Shown piece by piece: positions 15,730 through 25,174 of a stretch of 64,000 nucleotides of DNA (its first letter is position 1; the number at the start of each line of letters is the position of its first letter). Under the pieces are notes generated by a model. It saw only the letters and a program-made list of their open reading frames with translations, was not told the DNA's origin and did not search any database. Origin of the DNA: an uncultured Clostridia bacterium (GTDB lineage Bacteria; Bacillota; Clostridia; TANB77; CAG-508); NCBI GenBank assembly GCA_934182465.1, contig CAKPRG010000003.1, positions 174,239 through 238,238 on the forward strand, in the 5' to 3' direction. The position numbers and the translations under genes were made by a program.

Positions 15730-17574
15730 TTGGGTTCAAATATTTATAAAAACAATAGTAGTTTTCAAAAAGATTTTAATAGAGCTTCAACTTATTTAAA
15801 AAGTCAAAATCAAAAATCTCTTATTAAAACTTACAGAAATTCTATTAAATCTCTAATTCCATATTATTGTAATATTTATTCCAAAATAGCGCCAGCTAAT
15901 ATAAAAGATTTTGAAAATGCTATTTTAGATGATTATCAAAGACAAGCTGAACTAATTTTTATAAATGATACAGTAAATGAATATTATATGGATTTACTAT
16001 CTTCTAGATACTTTCAAGCTCACAAAGATGAATTTGATTCTTATTTAGAAAAAATCAAAAATGATCCAACTTTTGAAATAGATCTTTCAGATAATAGTTT
16101 TAATGGCTATTTAACTAGATATGTTTATTCACTAAATAATTTCTTTCCAACAGTTACAAAAGATATTTTAGAGCAAAGATCTGAAGATAATGCTTTCATT
16201 GAGAAATTATATAAACCAAATATAACTTTAGAAGAAAAATTAAAATCAATACAAATCTATGCAAAAAAAACTTTTGTTATACCGATTGTGCAAAAAGATT
16301 TCATAAAAGATTGTCGTATACTTTTATTAGGTCCAAAAGAATATTTAAAAGAGGATGAAATTTGTTTTAAAGAAAATATTGCTAAGGGCATAAAAGAATC
16401 AATAACATCTATTATTGCTCAACTAAAGAAAACTGGTAAATATGACGAATATTATATTAAACAATCAGAGCAATTTAAAAAAATTGGTTTAAAAAATTAT
16501 ATGGATTCTTCTGTTGATTTAACAAATACATCAACATCATTAAATACTCTTTCTATAGAAGATTTATTAGTGCTAAATTCATTTTGGTTAAATCGTTATA
16601 CTAAAGTTTTATCTAATCAAGCAGAAGCTTTATTTCTTTTAAAAGATTTAAATTTATTAGATAAAATTGCAAACAATGATTCAACTTGTATTGATGAATT
16701 ATATGATGAAACTCTATACAACGAGTTATTGAAATTTCACTTTCTAAAAAATCCTGCTATACGATTTTTTAAGCAAGTAGAGAGAAAAATAGAAAATTTC
16801 CAAACTGATGATATAGAAGGTTATACTGAAAATACTGAAAAAAATTATTCTACATATTCTTTCAGACCTTTATGCAAAAAGATGAAAAAAGATTATGGCA
16901 GTGAATATGAAAAATATTTTTCGACAGTTTTACCAAATTGTCAAAATAATATATCTACAGAAATTGATTTTTTTAGTAAATTATATTCACCTATATCTTC
17001 TGCATATTCTATTAAATCATCAATTTTGCATGCTCTTTCTACTCAACTTGATAATTTTCCAAATGCTGGAATTGTATTAGAAAATCAAAATGATTATAAA
17101 CCTTTACTTGGTTTTGACTCAGAACTTACTTTTCCTGTATTTGAACATCTAGGTTCTAAAGAATTGCTTGATTTTTATACTAAATATACTCATTCTTCAA
17201 AAGTTCCAATATATGATGGATATACTGACTTTATAGATTTATCTGAGCATTTTTATAAAACTCAACTTACTTTACCTGTTAGTAAAAAACAAGAAGATAT
17301 TTTAAAACAAATGTGTAAAAAAAGAACTTATCCAGAATTTAGCAAAAACACTATACAGCATTTGTATTTTTTAAAAGAGCCATCACGATTACCAGATAGT
17401 TTTGCAAACGAAACTGGAACAAAGAAAAAGCCTTCTAGGTCTAATAAAAGATATTTAGATTTAATTGATGGTAAAATTTATATTAAAGATTCAACAGGAG
17501 AATTTGTTTTATCTGAATCTCAAAATCAAAAATCACCTGTTAAATTATCAAAAGGAGTTGAATATGGAGATTAA
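15730..17574 (+). CDS. Large helical protein of unknown function
   Basis: The 614-residue protein starts at a TTG placed seven bases after AGGAGG. No signal peptide or transmembrane helix is seen, so it is probably cytoplasmic. It is Lys/Asn/Tyr-rich and appears largely helical. I see no catalytic motif and recognise no family. The C-terminus (TKKKPSRSNKRYLDLIDGKI) turns basic. It overlaps the next small gene by 11 bases, and the pair ends at a strong terminator, so the two genes form one dedicated unit. Confidence 0.7.
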   Translation: MGSNIYKNNSSFQKDFNRASTYLKSQNQKSLIKTYRNSIKSLIPYYCNIYSKIAPANIKDFENAILDDYQRQAELIFINDTVNEYYMDLLSSRYFQAHKDEFDSYLEKIKNDPTFEIDLSDNSFNGYLTRYVYSLNNFFPTVTKDILEQRSEDNAFIEKLYKPNITLEEKLKSIQIYAKKTFVIPIVQKDFIKDCRILLLGPKEYLKEDEICFKENIAKGIKESITSIIAQLKKTGKYDEYYIKQSEQFKKIGLKNYMDSSVDLTNTSTSLNTLSIEDLLVLNSFWLNRYTKVLSNQAEALFLLKDLNLLDKIANNDSTCIDELYDETLYNELLKFHFLKNPAIRFFKQVERKIENFQTDDIEGYTENTEKNYSTYSFRPLCKKMKKDYGSEYEKYFSTVLPNCQNNISTEIDFFSKLYSPISSAYSIKSSILHALSTQLDNFPNAGIVLENQNDYKPLLGFDSELTFPVFEHLGSKELLDFYTKYTHSSKVPIYDGYTDFIDLSEHFYKTQLTLPVSKKQEDILKQMCKKRTYPEFSKNTIQHLYFLKEPSRLPDSFANETGTKKKPSRSNKRYLDLIDGKIYIKDSTGEFVLSESQNQKSPVKLSKGVEYGD

Positions 17575-17863
17575 TATTCCTAATTTACAAAAAGAACTGA
17601 AAAATAAGAATTATAATAAATGTAACTCTATTCTTCATGATAGCATAAAAAATTCACTTATTTTAGAAATAAAAAAACATAAACCTGATTTTCAATATAG
17701 TGATTTAAACGACTTAAAAAATAAATCTATAGATTTATTAGATGAAAATTTAGCTGATATTGCAATTGATTTTTATGTTGTTTCTATAACTGATGAAAAT
17801 CCTATTTATGAATTATCTGTTTTAATTGAATTATATGAAAACTTGATGCATATAAATGTTTAA
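17564..17863 (+). CDS. Small acidic protein of unknown function, coupled to the 614-residue gene
   Basis: The 99-residue protein begins MEINIPNLQKELKNKNYNKC, with AAAGGAG upstream of its ATG and an 11-base overlap with the preceding gene. It looks helical and soluble, with no motif I recognise. A longer in-frame reading upstream has no ribosome binding site and lies inside the other gene. The last codons (ENLMHINV) form the left arm of the terminator hairpin. Coupling suggests it works with the large protein. Confidence 0.65.
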   Translation: MEINIPNLQKELKNKNYNKCNSILHDSIKNSLILEIKKHKPDFQYSDLNDLKNKSIDLLDENLADIAIDFYVVSITDENPIYELSVLIELYENLMHINV

Positions 17864-17884
17864 ATTATATGCATCAAGTTTTTT
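17838..17884 (+). terminator. Terminator overlapping the end of the 99-residue gene
   Basis: An 18-bp stem AAAACTTGATGCATATAA / TTATATGCATCAAGTTTT is followed by TT. The left arm is coding sequence. The palindrome can also stop nth transcription from the other side. Confidence 0.8.
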
Positions 17885-17939
17885 AACTTTAGTTATTTTT
17901 GCAAAATTAATTTCTATAAATTTCATTTTTATAAAACAG

Positions 17940-18590
17940 TTATTTTTTGTTTTTATTTTTATTTATAAAATCATTACAAAATTCTTTTACAGGGCATTTT
18001 TCACATTTTGGATTTCTTGCTATACATGTTTCTCTTCCATGCCAAACAAATAAATGATTAACATCATAAAAATATTCTTTGGGTATTACTTTTATTAAAT
18101 CTTGTTCTATTTTTTCTGGTTCTTTTTTTATAGAAAATCCCATTTTATTTGAAATTCGTTTAGCATGTGTATCTACTGCTATTCCTTGTGGATTATGAAA
18201 AGCTTCTAGCATAATTACATTTGCACTCTTTCTGCCTATTCCTGGTAATTTTTGAAGTTCTTCCATTGTGCTTGGTACTTTTCCATTAAATTCTTTTACC
18301 AAAGTTTCACTACAAGCTTTCATATTTTTAGCTTTATTTTTATAAAATCCACAAGAGTGTATTATATTTTCCAAATCTGCTATTTCTGCTTTTGACATTT
18401 TTTCTGGTGTTGGATATTTGGCAAATAAAGTTGGTGTTACTTTATTTACTCTTTCATCTGTGCATTGTGCAGATAACATCACAGCAATAGTTATTTCAAA
18501 AGCATTTTTAAAATCCAAGCTACATTTTGCATCAGTATAATATAGTTTTAAATTTTTTACTATTTGTTTTGCATCTTTTTTAGTTTTCAT
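17940..18590 (-). CDS. nth: Endonuclease III, DNA glycosylase/AP lyase
   Basis: The protein has 216 residues from the ATG at 18590. It removes oxidised pyrimidines and nicks the abasic site. Visible are the helix-hairpin-helix LPGIGRKSANVIM with the catalytic Lys, the catalytic Asp in VDTHAKR, and the [4Fe-4S] cluster pattern C-x6-C-x2-C-x5-C at the C-terminus (CIARNPKCEKCPVKEFC). A GTG 24 bases upstream is an alternative start. Either way the gene overlaps the end of the preceding membrane-protein gene by 11 or more bases, so coupling is likely. Confidence 0.94.
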   Translation of the reverse strand: MKTKKDAKQIVKNLKLYYTDAKCSLDFKNAFEITIAVMLSAQCTDERVNKVTPTLFAKYPTPEKMSKAEIADLENIIHSCGFYKNKAKNMKACSETLVKEFNGKVPSTMEELQKLPGIGRKSANVIMLEAFHNPQGIAVDTHAKRISNKMGFSIKKEPEKIEQDLIKVIPKEYFYDVNHLFVWHGRETCIARNPKCEKCPVKEFCNDFINKNKNKK

Positions 18591-19959
18591 TTTTATTTTC
18601 TGAATCACTTTCACTATTTTCTAATTCAGTTTTATTTTCTTCTTTTTTTTCTTCTTTCTTATCTTCTGCTATTTCTTTTATTGGCTCTACATCTTTTTCT
18701 TTTTTGTTTTCTTTTTCAGCAACTTTTCTATCTTTTTTACCTTTTACTTTTTTATCATTTTCTTTATAAAAAATTGTTTTTGTTAATAATCCTAAACCAA
18801 TTAAAATTACAAATAATGAAATTAACCAACCAATTGCTGGTATTTGTCCTAAGCACCAAATTACAAGTGCTGTTCCTAAAGAAGCTCCCCATAGTCCTAA
18901 TTTTGAATTAATTTTTGTATTAAATAAGTTTACTGCAATTCCTGTAGATGCTATTGCTGAAGCAAAGAATAATACAATTGCATATGCTCCCATTAATACA
19001 ATACCAAATCCTGTTCCTATAACTGTAAAAATAAGTGCTAATGCTATGCAAGGAATAAGTATTAAAGCTAAAGCTCCACTTCCAAGAGATTTAATTAATG
19101 TTTTTCCAACTTTTTCTTCTTTTGAAATCTTAACAAATCTATTGCAGAAAGCTATTATTAAGGCACTAATAATTGCTACTTTAAATACATAACTTACAGC
19201 TTCCATTAATATTGATAATCCCAAAAATCTTACTGTTGCTTCTGTCTCTGGTTGTGTTCTTTGATTAAATTCTACACTTCCAATTTGAGCTTTATCTGAA
19301 ATATTTCCAGTATTCTCTGAAGTATAGCTTAATTTTCCACTTATTGTAGCATCATCATCTATAACTAAATTTTCTGCTGTTACATAAGCATTTGCATCAA
19401 TGCTACCATTTAATTCTAATTTTTTAGCACTAGCTCTTACTGTTCTACCAACATATGAATTTTCAGAAAAAATAACTTTTTCTCCTAAAGCATATACATC
19501 ATAAGCATTTGCGTCAAATTTAATTTCTTGTGCTAGAGCAAATACTGAACCATTTACTATTGAATTGTTAAAGTTTACCTTTTTAGCTAAAACAAAAACA
19601 TCACCTTCAACATAAATATTTTCAAAGTTAACAGTTTCACCCATTACAAAAACATTTCCATTAACATCAGTTTTTACATCAACAGAATTATCTACGTTAT
19701 ACAAATCTCCATTAATGTATTCTTCTGAATCACCTTCGTAATAATCATCTTCATTTTCATTTAATAAAGAAATATCATATTCTTCTCCTGTTTCTGGATC
19801 TACATATGTTTGAGTTTCATTAGATATTCCCTCATCACTAACTGCTGTTCTTGGCTCTATTTTAGTTTCATTATTTTCTTCTGTTGCAAATACAAAAGTT
19901 GAAAATAAAATACTAAATATTATTAAAACAGCAAAAATCTTTTTTGTTTTGTTTTTCAT
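18580..19959 (-). CDS. Secreted-type beta-helix (bactofilin-like) domain fused to a four-helix membrane domain
   Basis: The 459-residue protein has a signal peptide (residues 1-25, ending VFATEE). A repetitive segment follows (~85-215) with short alternating units such as NGNVFVMGETVNF, EGDVFVLAKKVNF and NGSVFALAQEIKF, typical of polymer-forming/bactofilin-type beta-solenoids. Then comes a membrane region of about four helices (~240-390) and a long Lys/Glu tail. The solenoid would face outside and the charged tail would be cytoplasmic. AAAGGAGAAC precedes the ATG. Its 3' end overlaps nth. The exact function is unknown. Confidence 0.8.
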   Translation of the reverse strand: MKNKTKKIFAVLIIFSILFSTFVFATEENNETKIEPRTAVSDEGISNETQTYVDPETGEEYDISLLNENEDDYYEGDSEEYINGDLYNVDNSVDVKTDVNGNVFVMGETVNFENIYVEGDVFVLAKKVNFNNSIVNGSVFALAQEIKFDANAYDVYALGEKVIFSENSYVGRTVRASAKKLELNGSIDANAYVTAENLVIDDDATISGKLSYTSENTGNISDKAQIGSVEFNQRTQPETEATVRFLGLSILMEAVSYVFKVAIISALIIAFCNRFVKISKEEKVGKTLIKSLGSGALALILIPCIALALIFTVIGTGFGIVLMGAYAIVLFFASAIASTGIAVNLFNTKINSKLGLWGASLGTALVIWCLGQIPAIGWLISLFVILIGLGLLTKTIFYKENDKKVKGKKDRKVAEKENKKEKDVEPIKEIAEDKKEEKKEENKTELENSESDSENKNEN

Positions 19960-20011
19960 TTTGTTCTCCTTTCAAAATTTATTTATTACTTATATATTAA
20001 ATTTATATAAC

Positions 20012-20677
20012 TTATTTTGTCCCTCTAATTATTTCTACAGCTTCTCTTTGATCTTCTGAATTAATTATAAAAGCACCAGATACTAATACATCAGTTCCTG
20101 CATTTCGAACATCTTCTGCTGTTTCTTTATTTATTCCACCATCTGCTTCAATATCAATATCTATTCCATTATCATCTACAAAGCTTCTTAATTCTTTAAT
20201 TTTTTCTAAAGTTTCTGGAATTAGTTTTTGCCCACCTTTTCCAGGTTCCACAGTCATTACTAATACTTGATGAATATAATTTAAATATGGTTTTATTTCG
20301 TCTATTTTAGTATTTGGTTTTATAGCAATGCCAATTTTTATTCCATTACTTTTTAGATCATCTATAATATTAAATATTCTTTCACTATCTGATATTGCTT
20401 CTATATGAAAAGTTATTCTATCTGGTAATAAATCCATATATTCATCCATTATTTCTTCTACATTTTCTACCATTAAATGTACATCTAATGGTATATTGCT
20501 AATGTGTGAAATAGTTGTCGCATAATCTTTCATTAATTCTAAATTATTGTTTTCAACAAATTTTCCATCCATCACATCTATATGAAAATACTCTGGTCTT
20601 GCTGTTTCTAAATTATAAAATGTATGTGTTGCATTTTCTTTTTCCACTGACAAGATTGATACTGATACATCTGCCAT
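20012..20677 (-). CDS. rpe: Ribulose-phosphate 3-epimerase
   Basis: The 221-residue TIM barrel interconverts ribulose 5-phosphate and xylulose 5-phosphate in the pentose phosphate pathway. Motifs are VSILSVEK, YFHIDVMDGKFV (metal-binding His and catalytic Asp), LDVHLMVEN, VEPGKGGQ and IEADGGI with the second catalytic Asp. AAAAGGAGAAAAATAA precedes the ATG. In many Firmicutes rpe follows prkC and rsgA. Here it follows prkC with about 200 bp between them and no rsgA. Confidence 0.93.
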   Translation of the reverse strand: MADVSVSILSVEKENATHTFYNLETARPEYFHIDVMDGKFVENNNLELMKDYATTISHISNIPLDVHLMVENVEEIMDEYMDLLPDRITFHIEAISDSERIFNIIDDLKSNGIKIGIAIKPNTKIDEIKPYLNYIHQVLVMTVEPGKGGQKLIPETLEKIKELRSFVDDNGIDIDIEADGGINKETAEDVRNAGTDVLVSGAFIINSEDQREAVEIIRGTK

Positions 20678-20857
20678 TTATTTTTCTCCTTTTATATAAT
20701 AAATTTTTTGTGTATATATCTAAAATAATTATAGTTTTTTATTATTTTTATGATTTCTAAAACAATCTCTTATACGACTACACTATAAAACTATATCATT
20801 AAATAAACTTTTAATTACACGTTTTATCAATATTACACTTAGTCATATTTACATTAA

Positions 20858-20887
20858 GTTTCAGTTCCTAAATTAAGGAACTGAAAC
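20858..20887 (-). terminator. Hairpin at the end of prkC
   Basis: A perfect 12-bp stem GTTTCAGTTCCT / AGGAACTGAAAC with a 6-nt loop. The last codons of prkC and its stop form one arm. The following U-run is weak, so it may be a terminator or an mRNA 3' stabiliser. Confidence 0.6.
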
Positions 20888-22909
20888 AGTTTTATCTCCT
20901 TGATTAAAGTCAACTTTTTCTTTATATACTGTAACTTCACCAAATATAACTTTTACTTCTTTTACTCCTGTTGCAGACCATGTTTTTTCAACATTTGTTG
21001 CTGTTAAATCCACAGTTTCAGAAAAAATTGTATCTGTTCCTACTATAATTTGTAATTTTTCAGTTGTTTTCTTTGTTGTATCATCTGATGTAGTGTTTTC
21101 ATTTGAATCTTCTTTTATATATTTATCAGCTAAAGCTTTTACATTTACTTTTACAGTAACATTAGCTTCTTTTGGTAATTTATTTACTGTTAATACTATT
21201 GTTTCATTTTCTTTTACAGTTTTTCCTGCACTAATACTTTGCTCTAAAACAACACCATCAGATTTATTTGAATTTTCTTCATATTCTACTTCAACTGAAG
21301 TAAATCCATCTGTTTTCAATTGATTTTTAGCATCTTCTTCTGATTTTCCAACTACATTTTTTACTGTTATATCTTTATAAGCACTACCTTTACTTACAGT
21401 AAGTTTAACTGTTTCTGTTGCTGCAATTTCTTCTCCCTCTTCTGGATCAATTGACAATAAAACTCCTGATGCTACTTTTTCATCATTTACTTCTGTTATT
21501 TCGTATTTAGCTTCTAATTCATCTAATGATTTTTTTACATCTTCTATATTTTTTCCAACTAATTTTTTTGGAAGAGTAATCATTTTTTGACCTTTGCTTA
21601 CAAGTATTGTTATCTTTTGATTTAGATTAATTTTGTAATTATCTTGATAAACTGGATCTTGACTAATTACATAACCTGCTTCTACTTCTTCACTATATTC
21701 TTCTTGAAATTCATAATCTGTAAATCCAGCTTCTTTTAATAAGTTTTCAGCTGCTTCTTTAGTCAATCTTGTATCTGAATCTTGCCATACAAGTTCAGGT
21801 ATTTGAGCTTGTGCCGGTCTTGAACTATTTAAAATTTTTATTGTAGAAAACATTACTATTACAAATAACAATATACAAATTAATATAATTGTTAGTGCTT
21901 TTAATGCTGGATGTTTTTTGAAAAAAGCTCTCATTTTTCCAATTTTTCCATCTTTATGACCTTCTTCACCTATTTTTGGTGCATTTTTATCATTATTTTT
22001 TTCCATTTCAAGTTCATATATTGTTGGAACTTTTTGTGTAGGTGAATCATCATTTCTTGAAGCTAATACAACAAAATCATCATCTGGTCTTTTTAATGCT
22101 AATCTTAAATCTGTTAGCATTTCTGTAGCACTTTGATATCTAAGTGCTGGCTCTTTTTGCATTGCTTTTAATATAATTCTATTTACACTAATTGGGATTT
22201 TATCATTTAATTTAATTGGTTCTACTGGCTCTTCTTGAACTTGTTTTAATGCGACAGAAACTGGTGTATCTGCATCAAATGGTACTTTTCCAGTAAGCAT
22301 TTCATACATTACTATTCCTAAAGAATACAAATCAGATTTTGCATCTGTGTATCCACCCCTAGCATGTTCAGGTGAAAAATAATGTACTGATCCAATTGTT
22401 GTTCCAAAAGCTGTAATTGTTGAATTTGAAACTGCTTTTGCAATACCAAAATCTGTTACTTTTGCCATTCCATCTTCTGTTATTATTATGTTATGCGGTT
22501 TTATATCTCTATGTATAATGTTATGTTTATGTGCTGTTTCAAGTGCTGATGCAATTTGAATTGCTATATTTACAGACCATTTCCAAGAAAGCATTCCATC
22601 TTCATTTATTATTTCTTTTAAAGTTTTTCCTTGAATTAATTCCATTACAATATAATATAAATTATCTTCATTTCCTACATCGTAAATTGAAACTATATTG
22701 GGATGTGTTAAACTTGCTGCAGATTGTGCTTCTGTATTAAATCTTTTAATAAATTCGCTATCTGTAGTAAATTCATCTCTTAATATTTTTATTGCAACAT
22801 ATCTATTTAGCACATGACATTTTGCTTTATATACAGTTGCCATTCCACCATTACCAATTTTTTCTAAAATTTCATAACGATTATCCAACATTTTTCCTAT
22901 AAGATTCAT
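20873..22909 (-). CDS. prkC: PASTA-domain serine/threonine protein kinase
   Basis: The 678-residue protein begins with an intracellular kinase domain (~10-270) with IGNGGMATVYKAK, the ATP-binding Lys in VAIKIL, HRDIKPHN and TDFGIAK. One transmembrane helix (~338-360) and three extracellular PASTA repeats follow, then an extra C-terminal domain of about 100 residues not typical of short PrkC proteins. PASTA domains bind muropeptides or lipid II, linking cell-wall state to phosphorylation. AAGGAG precedes the ATG. It lies 22 bp after its phosphatase, prpC, in an rlmN-prpC-prkC operon. Confidence 0.94.
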   Translation of the reverse strand: MNLIGKMLDNRYEILEKIGNGGMATVYKAKCHVLNRYVAIKILRDEFTTDSEFIKRFNTEAQSAASLTHPNIVSIYDVGNEDNLYYIVMELIQGKTLKEIINEDGMLSWKWSVNIAIQIASALETAHKHNIIHRDIKPHNIIITEDGMAKVTDFGIAKAVSNSTITAFGTTIGSVHYFSPEHARGGYTDAKSDLYSLGIVMYEMLTGKVPFDADTPVSVALKQVQEEPVEPIKLNDKIPISVNRIILKAMQKEPALRYQSATEMLTDLRLALKRPDDDFVVLASRNDDSPTQKVPTIYELEMEKNNDKNAPKIGEEGHKDGKIGKMRAFFKKHPALKALTIILICILLFVIVMFSTIKILNSSRPAQAQIPELVWQDSDTRLTKEAAENLLKEAGFTDYEFQEEYSEEVEAGYVISQDPVYQDNYKINLNQKITILVSKGQKMITLPKKLVGKNIEDVKKSLDELEAKYEITEVNDEKVASGVLLSIDPEEGEEIAATETVKLTVSKGSAYKDITVKNVVGKSEEDAKNQLKTDGFTSVEVEYEENSNKSDGVVLEQSISAGKTVKENETIVLTVNKLPKEANVTVKVNVKALADKYIKEDSNENTTSDDTTKKTTEKLQIIVGTDTIFSETVDLTATNVEKTWSATGVKEVKVIFGEVTVYKEKVDFNQGDKTVSVP

Positions 22910-22931
22910 CTTTTTATCTCCTTAACCCTGT

Positions 22932-23663
22932 TTAAATATTATCTACTATCACTGCTGTAATATTGTCGTATCCACCTTGTTCGTTTGCTTTGTCTATTAA
23001 TTTGTTTTGTGGTTCATTTGGATTGTTTAATATAATATCATATATTTCATTGTCTTTTAACATATTTGTTAAACCATCTGAACACATTAATAATTTGTCA
23101 TCTTTTAAAAAGCCTTTGTACATTACATCTGGCTCTACTAAAGAATTACATCCCAAAGCTTTCATAAGCATATTTTTTTTAGGGTGATGGTATGCTTCTT
23201 CTTTTGTAATAGTTCCTTCACGTACTAATTTTTCAACATAACTATGATCTGTAGTAAGTTTTCTAATTATATTTTTTCTAATTCTATATACTCGACTATC
23301 ACCTACATGACCAATAAATACTTTATTATTATATATGATACAAACATCTAAAGTAGTCCCCATATCTTTTAATTCAATATCTTCTTGTGATTTTTCGAAT
23401 ACTCTTAAATTAGCATATTCTATACTACTTCTAATTAATTTCATTATTTCTTCTTTTTCTTTTAATATTTCAGGAAAATTATTACATATATATTTTCTAG
23501 TGCAATCAACTGCTAATCTACTAGCAATTTCTCCACCTTTATATCCACCCATTCCATCTGCTAATATAAATAATTTTATTCCATCATTTATATCTGATAC
23601 ATAAAAACTATCTTGATTCATTTCTCTAGCTTTTCCAATATCAGATTTTGCAAAAATCTTCAA
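22932..23663 (-). CDS. prpC: PP2C-family serine/threonine phosphatase
   Basis: The 243-residue phosphatase reverses PrkC phosphorylation. PP2C metal-site motifs are EMNQDSF, ADGMGGYKGGE, GHVGDSRVY, SDGLTNM and QGGYDNITAV. I place the start at a TTG (23663), giving MKIFAKSDIGKAREMNQD as in relatives, with an AGGTGAG ribosome binding site six bases upstream. A GTG nine bases earlier sits within that site. The gene is followed closely by prkC. Confidence 0.93.
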   Translation of the reverse strand: MKIFAKSDIGKAREMNQDSFYVSDINDGIKLFILADGMGGYKGGEIASRLAVDCTRKYICNNFPEILKEKEEIMKLIRSSIEYANLRVFEKSQEDIELKDMGTTLDVCIIYNNKVFIGHVGDSRVYRIRKNIIRKLTTDHSYVEKLVREGTITKEEAYHHPKKNMLMKALGCNSLVEPDVMYKGFLKDDKLLMCSDGLTNMLKDNEIYDIILNNPNEPQNKLIDKANEQGGYDNITAVIVDNI

Positions 23664-23712
23664 AGTTCTCACCTCAACTATTTCTAGTTTTTGACTTTCT
23701 ATTGTATTTATT

Positions 23713-24756
23713 TTATTCTTTATTTAAGTTTTGACGTCTAAGTTGTCCACAAGCAGCATTTATATCTGATCCTAATTCTCTTCTAATAGTTGCTACTATT
23801 CCATGTTCATTTAAGTAATCTCTAAATTTTATTATATTTTCATTTGTACTTTTGCTATATTTACCTTGTTCTATAGGATTTATAGGTATTAAATTAACAT
23901 GAGCTAACATACCATCTAATAATTTTACAAGTTCTTTTGCATCTTCTAAATTGTCATTGTTGTCTTTTGCTAAAGCATATTCAAAAGAAATTCTTTTATT
24001 TGTTTTTTGAATATAATATTTACATGCTTCTATTAATTCTTCTATTGGATATGCATTATTTACAGGCATCATTTCACTACGTTTTTTATTGTTACTGCTA
24101 TGTAATGAAATAGACAATGTGCATTGCATTTTTTCTTCTCTATCAGCTAGTTCATAAATTTTTGGAACTAAACCACTAGTTGATATACTTATATGTCTTG
24201 CACCTATATTTAATCCTTTTGGATTATTTATAATTTCAATCGCATTCATTACATTATCAAAATTATCTAAAGGTTCTCCAATTCCCATAAAAACTATATT
24301 TGAAATAGTAATACCAGTATCTCTTTCAATTGCTAATAGTTGTTCAACTATTTCTCCTGAACTTAAACTCCTTTCAAAAGGAATTCCTGTAGATGCACAA
24401 AATTTACAACCCATTTTACAACCAATTTGTGAAGAAACACAAATTGTATATCCATGATGATATTGCATAAGAACACTTTCAATCATATTTCCTTTATCAT
24501 CTTGAACATCAAATAAATATTTTTTTGTTCCATCAACAGACTCTAGTTTTTTTATTATTTTAAAATTGCCTAAAGTAAAATTCTCATCTAATTTTTTTCT
24601 AAGTTCTATAGATAAATTAGTCATTTTATCAAAACTATCAACTTTATCTTGATAAATCCACTTAAAGATTTGTTCAGCTCTAAATGGTTTTTCACCAATT
24701 TTTTTCAATTCTTCTTTTAGTATGTCTAAATTATAGTTTTTTATATTAGTTTTCAA
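23713..24756 (-). CDS. rlmN: 23S rRNA/tRNA (adenine-C2) methyltransferase, radical SAM
   Basis: The 347-residue RlmN methylates A2503 of 23S rRNA and A37 of some tRNAs. The radical-SAM cluster is CKMGCKFCAS. IGEPLDNFDNV, SISTSGLVP and the C-terminal CGQLR with the catalytic Cys are present. GGAGG lies five bases before a TTG at 24756, while the ATG at 24768 would contain this site, so I prefer the TTG (MKTNIKNYNLDILKEEL). It heads the rlmN-prpC-prkC operon. Confidence 0.94.
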   Translation of the reverse strand: MKTNIKNYNLDILKEELKKIGEKPFRAEQIFKWIYQDKVDSFDKMTNLSIELRKKLDENFTLGNFKIIKKLESVDGTKKYLFDVQDDKGNMIESVLMQYHHGYTICVSSQIGCKMGCKFCASTGIPFERSLSSGEIVEQLLAIERDTGITISNIVFMGIGEPLDNFDNVMNAIEIINNPKGLNIGARHISISTSGLVPKIYELADREEKMQCTLSISLHSSNNKKRSEMMPVNNAYPIEELIEACKYYIQKTNKRISFEYALAKDNNDNLEDAKELVKLLDGMLAHVNLIPINPIEQGKYSKSTNENIIKFRDYLNEHGIVATIRRELGSDINAACGQLRRQNLNKE

Positions 24757-24783
24757 AATTTCCTCCATACATACTTTTTGTTT

Positions 24784-24812
24784 GTTATATCACAAAAGTC
24801 ATTTTTTTACAA
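24784..24812 (-). promoter_or_regulatory. Promoter of rlmN-prpC-prkC
   Basis: TTGTAA, 17 bp, TATAAC on the minus strand, about 28 bp before the rlmN start. Confidence 0.5.
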
Positions 24813-24864
24813 TATTTTATGCAAAATTCATCAATGTAATCTTTCTTTTATATTTGTATTTTTC

Positions 24865-25148
24865 TCAATATGATATATATTATTTTGAAATACCGCGTAG
24901 CGACCAAACGAGCTTTGCGAGTGCTTGTTTTTCTATATTTTTAAATATATAATTTGAATGAATGACGAATGTGCATGGAAAAATACTAGAAATTCTTACG
25001 AAATTTTATGGAAAGAGTTCGTTTTTAACGGAAGGGTGCCATAAAATAAGTTAGAATTTCTTAAATTTTGTAATAAGCCGAGGAAGTAATGAAAATTATA
25101 TATTTAAAAATATATTAAAATATATAAAAATAATATATATCATATTGA
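24865..25148. repeat. Inverted-repeat element of family B, enlarged by a nested element
   Basis: The ends are a perfect 22-bp inverted repeat (TCAATATGATATATATTATT plus TT, mirrored at 25127-25148). The left interior matches the family B core (AAATACCGCGTAGCGA, AACGAGCTTTGCGAGTGC). The right half of the core is missing and is replaced by the inner element at 24934-25114. No ORF of useful length is present. With the terminator at 25175 this accounts for the whole 460-bp gap. Confidence 0.8.
24934..25114. repeat. Nested inverted-repeat element within family B copy
   Basis: The outer arms TATATTTTTAAATATATAAT and its mirror at about 25092-25114 enclose a second set of pairings: AGAAATTCT with AGAATTTCT, TTTTATGG with CCATAAAA, and a small TTCGTTTTTAACGGA loop. 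The element therefore folds into one long, branched hairpin. It has no protein-coding capacity. Confidence 0.7.
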
Positions 25149-25174
25149 GAGAAGCTTACTTTATATAAATTATC

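Noticed and set aside
24865..25148. Insertion sequence with a transposase
   Set aside because: Inverted ends are present but the ~280-bp element contains no ORF. It can only be a non-autonomous element.
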